Positions 36,488 to 50,157 are shown, counted from the first letter of the stretch. The stretch: DNA of 64,000 nucleotides from Chionis minor (GCA_013398295.1 VZSF01002923.1:1-64000); one strand, 5' to 3'. Notes: generated by a model not told the origin, from the sequence alone. A program made the numbers and translations.

Positions 36488-36801
36488 AAAAAAAACAACA
36501 GAAGACTGGAGCCGCTCGGGAGTCGGTGGTGCGCGAACATGGCCGCAGGATGCTCTGCGCCGGCTCTGCTTTTCCAACCCGCGCAAGCCTCTTGCTGGAA
36601 GCCGGGTGGGGACGTGGTGGAGGGTGATTTTCCCAGGGGAATCGCTCTCAGGCAGGACGGCGGGGACTAGGGAGACCCTGGTGAAGGCAGGAGCAGGCAG
36701 GGGGAAGGAGGCTCCTCCAGCCTGGCGTCACCAGCCCCCGCGGGGCCTCTGGCGGCTGGGGGGGCTCGGGGCACCCCGGGAGCGGTGTCACCATGGCCAA
36801 G

Positions 36802-37295
36802 NNNNNNNNNNNNNNNNNNNNNNNNNNNNNNNNNNNNNNNNNNNNNNNNNNNNNNNNNNNNNNNNNNNNNNNNNNNNNNNNNNNNNNNNNNNNNNNNNNN
36901 NNNNNNNNNNNNNNNNNNNNNNNNNNNNNNNNNNNNNNNNNNNNNNNNNNNNNNNNNNNNNNNNNNNNNNNNNNNNNNNNNNNNNNNNNNNNNNNNNNNN
37001 NNNNNNNNNNNNNNNNNNNNNNNNNNNNNNNNNNNNNNNNNNNNNNNNNNNNNNNNNNNNNNNNNNNNNNNNNNNNNNNNNNNNNNNNNNNNNNNNNNNN
37101 NNNNNNNNNNNNNNNNNNNNNNNNNNNNNNNNNNNNNNNNNNNNNNNNNNNNNNNNNNNNNNNNNNNNNNNNNNNNNNNNNNNNNNNNNNNNNNNNNNNN
37201 NNNNNNNNNNNNNNNNNNNNNNNNNNNNNNNNNNNNNNNNNNNNNNNNNNNNNNNNNNNNNNNNNNNNNNNNNNNNNNNNNNNNNNNNNNNNNNN
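36802..37295. other. Assembly gap (494 N)
   Basis: A run of unresolved bases between the CRYBB1 3' flank and the GC-rich minisatellite. The true array may extend into it. Confidence 1.
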
Positions 37296-38280
37296 GGCGG
37301 GCAGCGCTCGGTGGGCGCCGTGCAGGGCGGTGGGTGCACGGGGCGCGGCGGAGCGGCGTGGGATGCGGGGTGCTCCGTGCGGAGGGGAGGAGAGGGGGGT
37401 GCTCGGTGCACCGGGCGAGGCGGGGTGCCAGGTGCTCGGGGCACGGAGCCGTGCTGGGTAGGCGGAGCAGTGCGGGATGCTCGGAGCACCGGGTGATGTG
37501 GGGTGCGTGGAGCGGTGCGGGATGCTCGGTGCGCTGAGTGAGGCAGGGTGCGGGGTGCTCAGTGCACGGAGCGGTGCTGGGTGCATGGAGCGGAGTGGGA
37601 TGCTCCGTGCGCCGAGTGACTCAGGGTGCATGGAGCAGTGCGGGATGCTCAGTGCATGGAGTGATGCAGGGTGCCAGGTGCTGGGTGCATGGAGCGGTGC
37701 TGGGTGCATGGAGCGGAGTGGGATGCTCAGTACACTGAGCAANTCCCAGGGCGCTGCCGGTGGGCGCACGCCAGGAGACAGGTCTGGGAGCAGCGGGATT
37801 CACCCGAGCGGTAAATAATTAATAGCAGTAATTGCAGTCAGTCAAGGACTAATTCACTTCNGCTCAGTGCATGGAGTGATGCAGGGTGCCAGGTGCTGGG
37901 TGCATGGAGCGGTGCTGGGTGCATGGAGCGGAGTGGGATGCTCAGTACACTGAGCAACACAGGGTGCATGGAGCAGTGCAGGATTCTCAGTGCATGGAGC
38001 GACACAGGGTGCAGGGTGCTCAGTGCACAGAGCGGTGCTGGGTGCATGGAGCAGAGTGGGATGCTCGGTGCACGGAGCGGTGCTGGGTGCATGGAGCAGT
38101 GCAGGATGCTCAGCGCACCGAGCGACACAGGGTACAGGGTGCTCAGTGCATGGAGCGGTGCGGGATGCTCGGTGCACGGAGTGACGCAGGGCGCACACTT
38201 GTGCGGTGTGCGGAGGGTGGTGCTTGGTGCGCAGCGCAGGGTGCCCGGTGTGTGGTGCTCGGTGCAGGGTGCTCCACGTA
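37296..38280. repeat. GC-rich minisatellite, about 18-30 bp units
   Basis: Tandem array of imperfect units such as GGGATGCTCGGTGCACGGAG, GCGGTGCTGGGTGCATGGAG and shorter variants. It begins at the gap edge and fades near 38,280. Units vary in length and carry point differences. The array is interrupted at 37744-37860 by an unrelated fragment bounded by single N characters. The array creates spurious Cys/Gly-rich and Ser/Pro-rich open frames. Confidence 0.9.
37744..37860. other. Foreign 117-bp contig fragment within the minisatellite
   Basis: Non-repetitive sequence flanked exactly by single N at 37743 and 37861. The 96 bases before the left N (37647-37742) are identical to the 96 bases after the right N (37862-37957). 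A misplaced small contig between two overlapping contig ends best explains this. Confidence 0.8.
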
Positions 38281-41200
38281 CCTTTTTTTTCCCCACTCTT
38301 TCCTGCCTTCCAGCATGCTCCCCTCATCCCCGGCCTCCCTGGCACCCCTATGGGAGCCCAGCCCCAGGCCGTGCCCTCCATCACCCCTGCATCGCCATGC
38401 AGGACAGTAGTGTGGAGAGCAGGCTCCGGCACGCCGCCCGGAGGTATGGCTGTCTGTCCATCCAGGCACCCAGGGCTGAACCCGGGGGTCGGGGCTGCCC
38501 CCCTCCGCTGGGGCGAGCGTGGCTGCCTGTGCCGCGGTGGCCTGGGCGAGTGAGCACTTGGTGAGAGGCCGCACCCGTGGGTCTCGCTCAGCATTAACCT
38601 CAACTTTTGGGATGAAAGGTTTTGGCAGCAGCTGAGGTCTGGGTGGGGTGCGAGTCCCTGGGCTGGGGGGTTGCAGACAGGCTCCCGAGTGGCTGCCATG
38701 GTGCCTCGCAGCCCACCCAAAACATCCACGCTCTCCCTGCTCTGCCCATCTGTCACCAAGCTGCTGCCCTGCAGTGCTGCATGGCAGGGGTGTGAGATCC
38801 AGGCTATTTCCGTAGCGAGCTCAAGTTCCTTGGGACTCGTGGCCAGAATCACAGTCCTTGGCGCTGCTGGCAGTGCGTTCCCGCTGCCGGCAGCGTGAGC
38901 TGGGCCGCGGTCTTCCATGGGAAGGGTATGGTTTGCATTGCGCGGGCCTTTGTTCTTTCCCTCGCTGTGTTTGTTTGCATGCTCGGTCTCTGTCCAAAAA
39001 ACATCTCGCAGCTTGAAACCCCTTCACACGTCTTCATCTTGCGCGTCGGAGCCCGGCCCCGCCAGCTGCTTGTACTTAATCTACGGGCGGCGAGTCCTCC
39101 CTTTGCACAGCTGTGCTGCTCTCTCATGCTTGGGGACTCAGCGAGGGTGAGTGGAGAGATTAAAATGATTTGTGCTAACAGGTTTCCAAATTTGACGTTG
39201 CTTTTCTGGGAATACTGCAGCATGCTCATTGGGGAGCTTGTCAAGTGCCAACGCAGGTTCAAATGTTTCCTCCAAGCGGGGGTTTTGTAATAGCGTGCCC
39301 GACTGCCGCTTGTGGCTCGCTGGCTGCCGGCGCGTGGCACCCGGCAGGAACAGAGGCGCCTTGCTGCCCGCGGGGAGAGCCCAGGGTGCTCCCACAGGGG
39401 AGGCAGCCCCTGAAACTGGGGGTGATTTCCAGCGCCGACCTTCGTAGCCACCCCACGGTCTGCGCGTGAACCTGGGGGGGTGGGAGTTTGAGGAAGGGGC
39501 TGGTGGATCTCGCTCGTAAACACCCTCCCAGCATCCTGGTGTTTCGGTCCAGAGTGCTGAGCTTTCTCCGTCCCTGCGAGTTCCTTCTATGCCTGTGTGC
39601 GTGCCCGGGGAGGGCAGCGCTGCTCTCTGGGGGAGCAGTGGCTGGCTGCTGCCTGCAGCTCCATGTTGCCTGGAAGATTGGAGCATCGCTGCTAGGACCT
39701 GGCCGCGAGAGCCGGTTTCCGTGCCTCAGTGTTTGGTGGCACGTCAGCTGAGATGAGGCAGCCACCGCCACGCTCTGGGCCCCCGCTGCGGAGCTGAAAG
39801 CCTCTCGCCTGGGGCGAGCAGCACCGCATCCTGTGGCAGCAGCTGAGCCAGGCGTGGTGTTGCGTGGGTCCTTCCCGGCATCACCCCGAGCAGGGGGATA
39901 TGGGCAGAATTATGCCCTCCACGCTGGCACCGGTGAGATCCCGGGCTGGGGGTGAAGAGGCAGGAGCTGCCGTGGGTCTCTCCAGGACGCAGTTCGCTGG
40001 TGGGCTCGCCAGAAGGACAGGTAGGCTCATGCTGCTGCCATTCTCTGCCTGTAGGTTTTAAAAACTGTATTAGTAATTTCTGGCGCTATTTTAGGAAGAT
40101 ACTTCCAACGGCAGTTTGCATTACAGATATGCTGAGCCTTCAGGGGATGTGCGGGATGGCAGGAGCGCTATAAAATGCAGTGACTGTCAAGAACGTTTTT
40201 GGAGAGAGAAAACAAACACCCAGCAGGTGGTTTTATTTGGCACTGTACAGATGCGTCTTCTGACGAATTTGTGATGCATTTAGGAAGCCTCAGCAGAGCG
40301 TGTTTCACTTCGGATTTTGCAGCCCTGCGAGCACAAGCAGCGAGCATGCGGGCCGTCAGGAGAAGCTTGCCGAGGTGTTGTCTGCCTGCTTTGTTTTATA
40401 CCAGCTTGCAAGCCTTTAGTCTGCGCAGTTCTCCTAAATCTCTGTCTGTCTGTCTCCGGTATCGCAGGGATTCTCCTCAAAGAAATCCTGTCTAATGGTG
40501 AACTATGCTTTTTCCCCCCCTCCCTTTTCAGCCCGAGTCCATCCTTTTGTGCTGGTGCAGGCAGGAGCATGGGCTGGCTCGCCAAGGAGCCGCCTCTCGT
40601 CCCCTCGCCCTGTTGCAGGGTCTGCAAACAAGAATGACCCGTAACAGCGGAGGGTTGCTCAATCCTCAGCGCTCAGAAGTTAAGCAAGCGGCTGGTTCCC
40701 AGCGTGCGTTCCCAGGCGAGTGAGCCCAAAGCAAGACCCAGGGGATCTGCAAGTGGCTGCAGCATTGAGGTGCTTCTCCATGGAGAAATGACCGCCGTCT
40801 CGTCGGCTCCGGAGCTGCTGCAATCCGTAGACTGCTGTAGCGGGGCAGGGAGAAGCAGCTGGGGTTTTTCTAGTGCTCCTGTTCCTGCTTGGTGCTGGGG
40901 GTGGATCCTGTGGTGTGAGCGACTGTTTCTGGCAGCCTGGGCATGCTGCAAGAGGGGTGGGAGAGCACCCGCCCTTCCCCACTCCCCTGGCCAGCTGTGC
41001 TCACAGCTGGCTGTGGGCCAGCGTGGCCAGTTCCGGGAGGCATGCAGAGGAAGGGTGGCATGCAGAGACAGCCCTCAGTGGCCCAGCATTTGCAGATGTA
41101 AATGGCCACAGGGGACGCAGGGCTCACAGCTGGGCTCCTGAAGACAGGAACCGAGCCGTGAAGCACTCGGATGGGCTGTTTTGGGGTAATTTTGTCCTAT

Positions 41201-44200
41201 GGGTCAGCCACACCACCCATGGAGCAGCACATCTTGGAAGGACCCGATTCCTTTTCTTCCATCCACGGTTTCACGTTCACGGGAAGAGCATCTCCCCCAG
41301 CGGGGCTTGGTGGGAGGTTGTTGCATGTCCTCGCTGGGAGCTGTGCGGGCGGACAGGCTTTGTGCCATACTGGGTGTGAGGTCACGTATTCACACATTGC
41401 TGGGCAGCACTCTGTGCCCTTCCCAAAATTACTGGCTCTGTGGAAAAGCCGAACAGTTGCTCTCGTGGCAGCCAGCATGCTGAGCCGGGCTGGGCCACGG
41501 CCCCAGGGCCGGGCTGTGCAGGGACATGGGGCACCGATGCCGAAGCGTGGCTGACCGTGGCATTTCTTCCTGGCCTGGCTACCCGAGGGGTGTGCGGCGT
41601 GCCCCTCTGTCCATCTTACCCTCTCCTCAGCCGGTGCCTTCAGCTCTGGGGACGCCTGGTGTTGCTGCATGGGGAAATAAAATATTTTGATTTTGTTTCT
41701 TAAGCAAATTTGAGGTTTTGGGGTTTCTCTTGCAGAAACAACCTTTTATTTGCAAATCCTGATCTTTGCGCGTGCAAGAATGGAGCTTGTTGAGACTTAC
41801 AGTTTGGCATGTGGATTTGGAAAATATTTTTTTTGAAGACACTTAGTATTTTTTCTAACAGTTCCTCTGACTTCTGTCTGTCCCTGTTGTACGGCAGGCT
41901 CTGACCACCCACGTTCACGTGGGGAATCTTTGTTCAGTTTTGGGAGGGAAGCGTCATGTTTGCTCCGAGCATGGTGAGTTAACACGGAGCTGCAAACTCT
42001 GGCTCCCCTTGTCCTGCTGCGCTCCCTGTACCCCCTGTCCAGCAGGATTCCCCTGGACCTACCCTGTGCCAGGGGTGGGAGTTGGAAGGACCTTGGTCAG
42101 AAGAGCAGGAAAACAGCTCCATGCTTCCCAAGACCCTCCTCATCCAGCTGTGGGGGGAGCGGGATGACAGGGCCACTGGTCAGGGCGCAAGGGGAGCGAG
42201 CGTGGAAGTGTCACCGTTGGCGCAGTGGCACCCGCACTGGTTTTGCCTTTGCCCCCCTGAGGCAGTGATTACAGAGTAATTAAAAAAAAAAAAAAAGGGA
42301 AAGCTCTGTAAATTGGAGCTGCGGGCTGATTAAAAGTCAGGAGCGTCCCTCCAAAGCACAGAGCTCCTGTCCCATTTCAGCACAAGCGCTTCCAAAGTGG
42401 AGACCAAGCCGGTCTGCGAGGTGGCTCCATCCATCGCCGAGGGGGTCACAGACACCCCTCCTGCTCCGACACCCATCCCTTGCAGCCCACGGCACGGGGT
42501 GGCTCTCCCTTCCCCACCTGTATCCCCTCACTCAGCTCGGTCCTTCCAGCAGCAGCTGTACCTCCTGGCCCTGCTCCTTCAGCCAGGAGGGGGACGTGGC
42601 GAGCCCCTTCCCTCCTGGCTTTGCCGGAGCTTTGCTGGGGTGTGGTGGATGTGGTGGCTTGTGCCAGGTTGCTGGGGTGGGTTCCTCCATCACCGCCTTC
42701 TGGCAGCAGCTTTCACTTCGGGCGTTTCATAATTAATAAGCCAGTTTGAGACAAAGGCTGTTGCCTTACGGAGAGGTTGGCAGAAGTGGATACTGTGGTT
42801 TCCATCGCCGGACGATAAAATGCCATTGCTGTGCTTGGAACGAGAGGCGGGTGGAGTGAAGATGCTGTAAATTGGTGGGATTTTTATTATTTCGGGAACA
42901 TTGTAGCATTAGGCAGGATAATAGAATGTTTTTCTAATCATAACAGCCTCGAGGCAATAAACAAACAGTACATTTGTGCTGTGAAATGTCTGTCGATTCT
43001 TTGTTGATGTGATTTAGAGCCTGTTAAAGCAGGCTGGCGCGCTGTGCGTGCATCCCTGGCCAGGCTCTCCAGGGATGGCGTGCCGGGGTGCTTGGCTGGG
43101 AAGGTGCTGCGTGGCTCAGGGCTTCCACCTCGCAGGCTTTTCTGAGGGAGAAAGCTGGTATTTGAAGCCGGCGTGTGCTGCCTTAATCCTTAGGGCATCA
43201 GATTCTGTTAGTTTATTTTTCTAGGTACTCAGCAGTGAGAATAAATCTTCCCGTGGAGGAGGGCTTTGGGAGATAAATGGTCCTTTGTGAAACCCCCTTG
43301 GCCTGCTGCAGGTCAAAGCCAGCGACCTCCAGGCTGCAGGAATGTGGCAATTGTGGTGGTGGTGGGGAGCAGGAGCTGCGCCGGGATGGTGTGCCGTGCC
43401 GCCGGACCCTCCTGGCCAGCCGCTGGCGTGGCTTTGGCATCTGAGCAGAGTTGCCAGAGCCACGGCCGGCACCTTTTGGAGTGGAAGGCGAAGAAGGGGA
43501 TGTTCAGGAGCCGGCATCCTTGCAGGGACTCTAGTTGGTGCATCGTGTTGAGTGTGCTCAACAGTAAGAAAACTGGGCAGGACCTACGGGTGCAGCGGTG
43601 TCAGCGCGCCCTGCAGCTGTTGTGGGGGTGAGCTGAGCCAGCTGGGCACTAAGATGCAAACTTAAACATCCTGCTTGTGGTTTGGGTACTAAGATGTGTG
43701 CTTCAACACTCGTTCCTGCACTCTTTCTACTGTTCCAGTTTTACTTGGGATGATGTCGGTGGTGCAAATGCAAGCCACAGTGCTGTGTGTTCTATCTGGG
43801 GATTTTCAAAGGGACACATTACCCAAAAGCGCTTTAAAATCCATGTATTTTTGCTGGGATTGGCTTCTGATTCCAGGAGACAGGCCTGAGTTTGTGACCT
43901 GCAGTGCATCTTTTGCTTTAATAAGCAAAAACTGTTCTGCTGTTGATGTTGCTGTGCTCACCACTTGGTGGCCTGAAAACAACTTCTTTTTTTCTTTCTT
44001 TTTTTTTTTTTTNGTGGGTGCCGTTCAACAGCTGACTTTCCCAAGCATAAAAGCGGGCTCTTCTCTACACAGCCGGAGCCTCGGGCCGTTACTCACCTCC
44101 AGCAGAGGTTTGTACAAAGCTCCGGTTCTGCTGGGAGCAGCATCGATCGGGGTGGGCAGCAAACCACGGAGTAGGTTGGACCCTGCTCCCGCAGGCTGGC

Positions 44201-45139
44201 CGTCCCCACGGGGATCGATCCTCGCCGTGGCAGGGGAGGACGAGCACGAACCACGGGTTGTGCAACGGGGCTGACGCTGCACTTGGGTCAACCTCAGCCT
44301 CTGCCGTCACCTCGGCTGCCTCCGTGGGCACGCAGCGGCAGGCAGAGGTCGGCGCTTGCTCCGTGCTTGCTGCTTTCCAGGGCTGTTCATCGACCTCTTG
44401 GTGAATGTTTTAAAATTTGTCGTTCAGCTTTTGCTCGGGCTGCTTTGAAACTGAGCTGGAGAAACACCCCGTGCGTTGCATGCCGGCAGTCCATCCCTTC
44501 CCGCTCCTCGCCCTCGGCCCCTGCCAGCTCTTCCCAGCTTTCCTCTCCCGGGGCTTATTTGGCCCCTCTCCCGTTTGCTGCTGCCTCCTCAGGACATGAG
44601 CAACTCTGTCCTGCTAAGGGCGACGCCTTGGAGTCATGGGGTGTTTGGAAACGCAAGTTTTTTTTTACAAGTTGCCACCAGGAGAGACCAGGAGAAGCGC
44701 GTCTGCCTTCGGTGGTGACGGCACTTTTGGGTGCGTCGTTTGTCTGAGCTCAGGTTGAGACACCAGCGGCCACCCTCAGGCAAGCTGTGTTTATTTTTTG
44801 CATTGCGTGACATGTGTGAATTAACTGGAGACTATCAATTAAGTGATTAAATTTTGCTGATTTGTAAAGATGAGAGCGATGATATTAGAATATTTCTTGC
44901 TGACCACAGCTTCTGCTGCCGTTCCACCACAAAGACGTCTGCAGTTCCTCATCCTTTGAGCTAAAATTTTCCAGGCCACACTTAGGTCTTTTGGGGAAGT
45001 TGCAGTTAACAGCAATCATTTCTGGGAATGGTTTAAAGAAAGACGCGTTTTTTGATGATATTGAGCTTCTCGTAGAAAGTGGTTTGGTTGTTTGTTCGTA
45101 ACGCTTTGCTGCTTTAAAAAACGGACTCGAGACATGGCT
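38281..45139. other. Non-coding interval, possibly TPST2 5' region
   Basis: No recognisable protein exon. The sequence is mixed in composition, with AT-rich patches near 41,690-41,860 and 42,720-43,020, an A-run near 42,280-42,297 and a poly-T tract at 43,985-44,012 ending in a single N at 44013. Mammalian TPST2 has far-upstream untranslated exons, so 5' UTR exons could lie here. None could be called. Confidence 0.45.
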
Positions 45140-45370
45140 TCATCGCTACGGATGGTGCACGGCTCCCTCGCTCCAGCGGCCCCGGCCGTGCCGGCGCGCG
45201 GGGCTGCTCTCCGGCAGCGGCGGTGGTTTGCCCTGTTTCACAACAGCAGGTGAAGGAGGACGTGGAGGCTGTGGTCGGGTGGTGCTGGCTGTTGGCGCTC
45301 GCTTGGCTGCGGCGTCCGCCCGGCCGGCACACTGCACGGCCCCGCGCTGCAGTGGGAGGCGTCAGGAAGG
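45140..45370 (+). promoter_or_regulatory. CpG-rich patch, weak candidate TPST2 promoter
   Basis: Clusters of CpG (CCGGCGCGCGG, GCGGCGTCCGCCCGG) lie about 5 kb upstream of the TPST2 coding exon, in otherwise moderate sequence. Housekeeping genes such as TPST2 usually start in CpG islands. No TSS or donor was established. Confidence 0.2.
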
Positions 45371-48300
45371 AAGTCTGCAAGCGTGTGTGTGTGTCTTTGT
45401 GTCTGTCTGTGTGTGCACGGGCAAGAGCTGGAGCTGTTTCCGGAGCAGGGTAACTCGGGGCTGGGCTGTTAAACCACCGCTGCTCCATGCACCAGATCAT
45501 TTGTGACACAGCAGAAGCGCATCCGGGGATGCAGATGCTGCTCTGCAGACCTGCAGCCTTCTCCGGACCTGAAATCCCACGGTCGATCCAGTCCAGGGTC
45601 GAGCAGAAAAGCCTTGCAGGGAAGGAGGGCGATGCATGTGCTGCGGATGAATTCTTCCGAAGTTCATGCTGGGTGGAGTTTCCCCCTGTTTTCTAATTAG
45701 TGCTAAAGTGGAGGGGCCGAATGACGTTCGATGGCAGCTGGGCAGGAGAGGAGGAGACTCGGGTGGCTGGAATAACAATTAGTCTCTGTACTTGAAACGT
45801 TCTCCAAAACATCCTCTGAGGCCGGGACGCCATCGTGCATTAAGGGGGAGCTGGCTGCGGAAAGCGCCTGGCTGCAGCGGCCCCCACGACAAGCCCGTGG
45901 TCCCCAGCACGCGCTGTAAGCCTCGGAGCGGGGTGCCATCCTCCTGCTCCCCAGGTCCTGGCCCCTCGGGGTGCTCTGCTGCAGCACAGCGCCCGGGCAG
46001 CGGCTTTGCTGGGAAACCCGCAGCCCTGCTGGGACAGGTCCCCCCTGCTGCTGCCCTCCTGTGCCTGGAGGAGGGTCTTCTGCAGGGACACGGCTGCTGC
46101 AGCGCCCACGGGACGCGGGCAGGACCCCTGCACTGGCATGGTGTCACCGGGATGCTCTGCGCTTGCAGGACAGCTTCAGCCAAGGTGGGGCGGGAGGCTG
46201 CTGGCCTTCCCAGGATGGGAAGTGCAGTGTTCGTGGGCGCAGGTGTCGTGTCCTTGTGGGAAACATGGTGTTTTGGCCCACATGTGGGTTTTGGCTCCCT
46301 ACCCGGTGGGGTTTGCGTGCTGCGAGGGGCTGGCGCTGACGCCTGGCTGGGTGGTAAGGCTGGAAAGAGATTTCTTCCTTGGGCTGGAGCCGGAGAGATG
46401 CCGGCAGCATGGGCAGATCCTCCTGCTGAGGTCGGCATCCCTGTGACTGTGCGTGGAGGCAGAAGCGTGACCTGCCAGACCTGGGGAGCCCTCTGGGCTG
46501 TTAGTGCTTTGGGGACTCTGCCGACAGTCTGCCTTGTGCCTGATGTCAGCCTTTGTACCGAAGCCTGCCGCAGGCGAGTCTGGAGCTGCTTCCTCTGGGA
46601 CAGGCTGTTGCGCTGGTCACTTGTGTGCAACGGACACATGTTCAGACTGGTGTTCCTCAGGTTTCAAACATCCCAGCTGCTCCTGGCTCCCCGAGGCTTC
46701 TCCCTTCCAGGAGGCTTCATTTCCTAAAAGAGGAGCCGCCTTCCCGCTTCCCTCGGTTTCCCCTTCTGGCTCAGCCCTGCGAATGCCATCGATGGAGCGG
46801 TGCCAGTGCCTCGGGGCGGGTGGCCGAGTTGCAGGAGTGCTGCATCTGGCTGCTGGCACTGACCGTGAGCTGGGACCACCTTTCCCCTGGGCTCGGAGGG
46901 AGGCTGTGGGCAGGAGGGGTGCGTGTGGCAAGGGAGCTTGCAAAGGAGGAGAGCATCGCTTGTCAACTTGTGCGCAGACGTCTGTGATAAATAGACAAAT
47001 TGACATTGTGGCTTTTGTTTCCCCGTTAGGTATTTTCGCAGCCACCTGTGTTTCAGCATGAAGCTCGGCTAGCAGCACAATGAACTTACCAGGGGAAGGT
47101 AAGCACATACGGATGGCAGTGCCGGAGTAGTCCCCCCTGTGATGCTGGGCACAGGCTGGTGAATATTTAATACATCTGCGCACAGCGACACTGATGCCCT
47201 GTTAATATTGTATGGTCTTCACCAGCTGATAAGAAATGGTTTAAGCCTTGTTTATACTAATGTCCGGTCAGCATGCAAAATAGGGAAGACTTTCCACCTG
47301 CAGGAACTCTTGTGTCCTTCGTTGTCACTGCTCTACTGTCACTTCCCCCCTGGCTCCCATCCTCCCCCGTGCTCTCTGCTCTCCATACCAGCCTTGCCCT
47401 GATGGCAGTCGGGGACAGAGCCCCTGGCTGTGAGTTACAGCAGAGTTTGAGCTGCACGTGGGGGCTTCAGCCCTGGGTCGGCTGCTGGTGCTTGGATTTG
47501 TGCTCCCTGTTGGCTGCTGGCGCTTGGATTTGTGCTCCCTGTCAGCAGCTGCAGTGCGTTTCAGTCCCTGCGGTGATGTGCCAGAGAAGCCCCCGAGAGC
47601 TCCCTAATTCCTGCTGGAGTGGAAAGCTCTCAGAGCCAGCTTGGGCATCTGAAGGACTAGAAGGTCGTCTGATCAGACAGCTGTGCCACCTAATTATGCC
47701 ATGATATTTTCCACCAGCTATCTGCTGTGGAGGAAATTATCCATCCGTGTTCTCTCATAGGCTCATAAACCCCATAAATTTGGGGGAATTCTTAATGGAG
47801 GGTTGTGCAAAAGAGTTGAAAATAAGGCAGGATTGTTTGCGGACTGCTGCCGAGCACGCTCACGGGTGCTTGTTCAGCCTGCCAGGGTACACTGGGGTAG
47901 TCCCACCGGAGAAGTTCTGCTTCAGCCCTCCCAAGTGCCGGCAGCTGCCATGTGGGAGGCAGAGCAGGGCTGGCGGGAGCTGAGATGTGCTGCAGCATCC
48001 GGGAGAGTCCAGAGCACAGCCGGAAAGGAGAAGCCGTGCTTCCCAACGGCATGCATTGGCACCTGCCTTTCCTGTTGCACCACAGCAGAGGGAGAGCTGC
48101 CGGTGTTGGATGGGCAGCGGTGGGGGCTGTGGGCCTGCCGTGGTTCGGGTGGCAGGATGATCCCAGGGACACAGCACTTTGTCCTGCCGGGTGCTTCCGG
48201 AGCAGAGCCGGTTACCGCAGGCTCCCAGCCAGCCTCCCGCTCCGCACAGCAAAATGAGTGAGTCCCTTTGTTCCCCTCCGGTGGCACGCTGACCGGAGCT

Positions 48301-50157
48301 GCTGGGAGCATCTTGGTGGGAAACACTCACTGTAAGCCGTTTTTGCAAAGAACAGAGCACTTCTGTGCTCCCAGCCTCTTTTTTAAACTGCAGATCTTTC
48401 GTGCTAATTAGCCTGTCTTGGTCTGCAGAGCCGTAATTATTCCAGTTGGCCTTAAATCCTGACTGCTCCAGCTACAGTGCATTGAAATGGGTCCTGTGGC
48501 ATTTGCAATTATTTTTAGGGTAAACATTTGAATATATTTACATGACTGAAACAGATCAAGATAGCAGGAAGGAGCAGATGAGCGCTTGTCTTTTTAATGG
48601 GTCTGACTCTGCCTGGTGCTGCAAAAATGCCAGAGCTGTTTGTTGTTCCCTCTGATTTACATCTAAACGACTGGACCAGCCTTTGACTTTCTGACTTTTA
48701 TGTAGTATAGGGGTATGCATTTGAAACTGTTTAACCTTGCAGTGTTAACCAAGTAGTTGGCCAGGATGTTAACCATGGTGCTAAAGAGCCACAAAAATAA
48801 TTTTGGTGGTGATGTTGCTTTGCTGCTGGGATGGGAAAACACGTACCTGGGTGGGCAGAGAGGCGCTGCCCTTTCGTGTCGTGGTAATCCAGTGGTTTTT
48901 GAGCAGAAGTGGATAAAAGCAGAGCGGGTGGATGGTGAGCAGCTGACCGCTTCACCGTGCGGGTGGGTGGAGTGGGATGTCAGGGGTTGGAAGGGGAACG
49001 GAGCGAGTCCTCGAGCTCCCGGCCGCTGCTGGGGCCGCCTGTGCTGGCAGGTGGGGCAGGGGCAGGGATGGTGCCTGGCTCTGGGGCCGCTCTCCTGCCT
49101 GCTCCCCGCCGCAAAGGCGCTTTGGCTGGCCCGCCGCTAAATGTGCTCTTTCACGGGGAGAGTCAAGAGGAGAAAAGTTTTTTCTGAAGCAGTTCTTTGG
49201 ATTTTCAGCAAAACAAAACACGTGGACGTCCCGTTCCTTCCACTCCATTCAGCTCCCACCCCAGCCACATAATCACAAAGAACTTGAAATCCCTGGGTGA
49301 GCCCAGGGGAGGATTGCAAAACCTGCGCTCACAAATGGAGCAGAAGGGGGGAGGGCGTGGGAAGCGGTGCCAGCGTTTGCAGGAGTCCCTCCCGGGTAGG
49401 CAGCAGAGCGGGACACTTGCAGAAACTCCAGGATTCCTGCTGGATATCCTACCAAGACGCAGAAAACCCAAAAAGCCTTAATGCCAGATGAAGCCTTCAA
49501 GGATTTTTATGTAAGGTCAGTCTCCAGAGGAAGGGCATTTAACGCTGACTGTGTTAGCCTTCAGATGGTTTAATTTCTCAAAGTGTTTCATTCTAATGGG
49601 TAACTGCTTTTCCTGACTCAGATCCTTAAAACTTGCATGAGATGCTTTTGTTTTTCTCTTATTTCAGCTTTCTCCCCTCCCTTGAGACAGTACATTGAAA
49701 CAAAAGAAAATGTTGGAAGGAGACAGGTGGCTGAGAGAAGCGAGAAGACAGTGGTGTGCTGAAATCAGTTTTGGAAGGAAGGAGAACTGCAGGGAGGTTT
49801 TGGGCTCTATCTGAGATGGAACCAACTCTGTAAAGATTTTTTTTTTTAAGGACGGACTGAATACATGTGGCCCCTCCTCTCTGAAACGTTCCTGGAGCTT
49901 TGCTTCGGCTGAAAACCTGTGATTCTGGGTACACAAACAGTCTAGAAATAATCTCTTTGGGTGTGCTCTGAGGTAGACTTTAATTACCTCCTGGGTAGAA
50001 GGCACCTGTCCTGGAAGTTGCTGATAAATGAAAGAGATGATGAAAGCCTGGGATGGTGTCAGCGTCCTGAAGGAGCCAGGCTGGATTCTGAGGTGCCACC
50101 GGGGCTGGGTTGGATTGTGGATCCTGTTCCTCTGACCATGCTGTGTTTCTTTTGCAG
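45371..50157. other. Non-coding interval upstream of the TPST2 coding exon
   Basis: No protein exon recognised. A (TG)n-rich run lies near 45,380-45,420 and a 32-bp tandem duplication at 47481-47544. It is probably intron or 5' flank of TPST2, ending in the acceptor TTTTGCAG at 50150-50157. Confidence 0.5.
47481..47544. repeat. 32-bp tandem duplication
   Basis: Two adjacent copies (47481-47512 and 47513-47544) differ at only a few positions. Both contain GCTTGGATTTGTGCTCCCTG. Confidence 0.85.

Noticed and set aside
36793..36801. ACCATGGCCAAG at the gap edge as a hidden gene start
   Set aside because: A good Kozak context, but only three codons are visible before the gap and no matching downstream exon was found.
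36606..37769. Long open frames spanning the gap and minisatellite
   Set aside because: They are open only because N is read through and the tandem repeat lacks stops.
42070..42100. GTTGGAAGGACCTTGG as a CR1 LINE fragment
   Set aside because: Short and isolated, with no flanking CR1 sequence or terminal octamer repeats.
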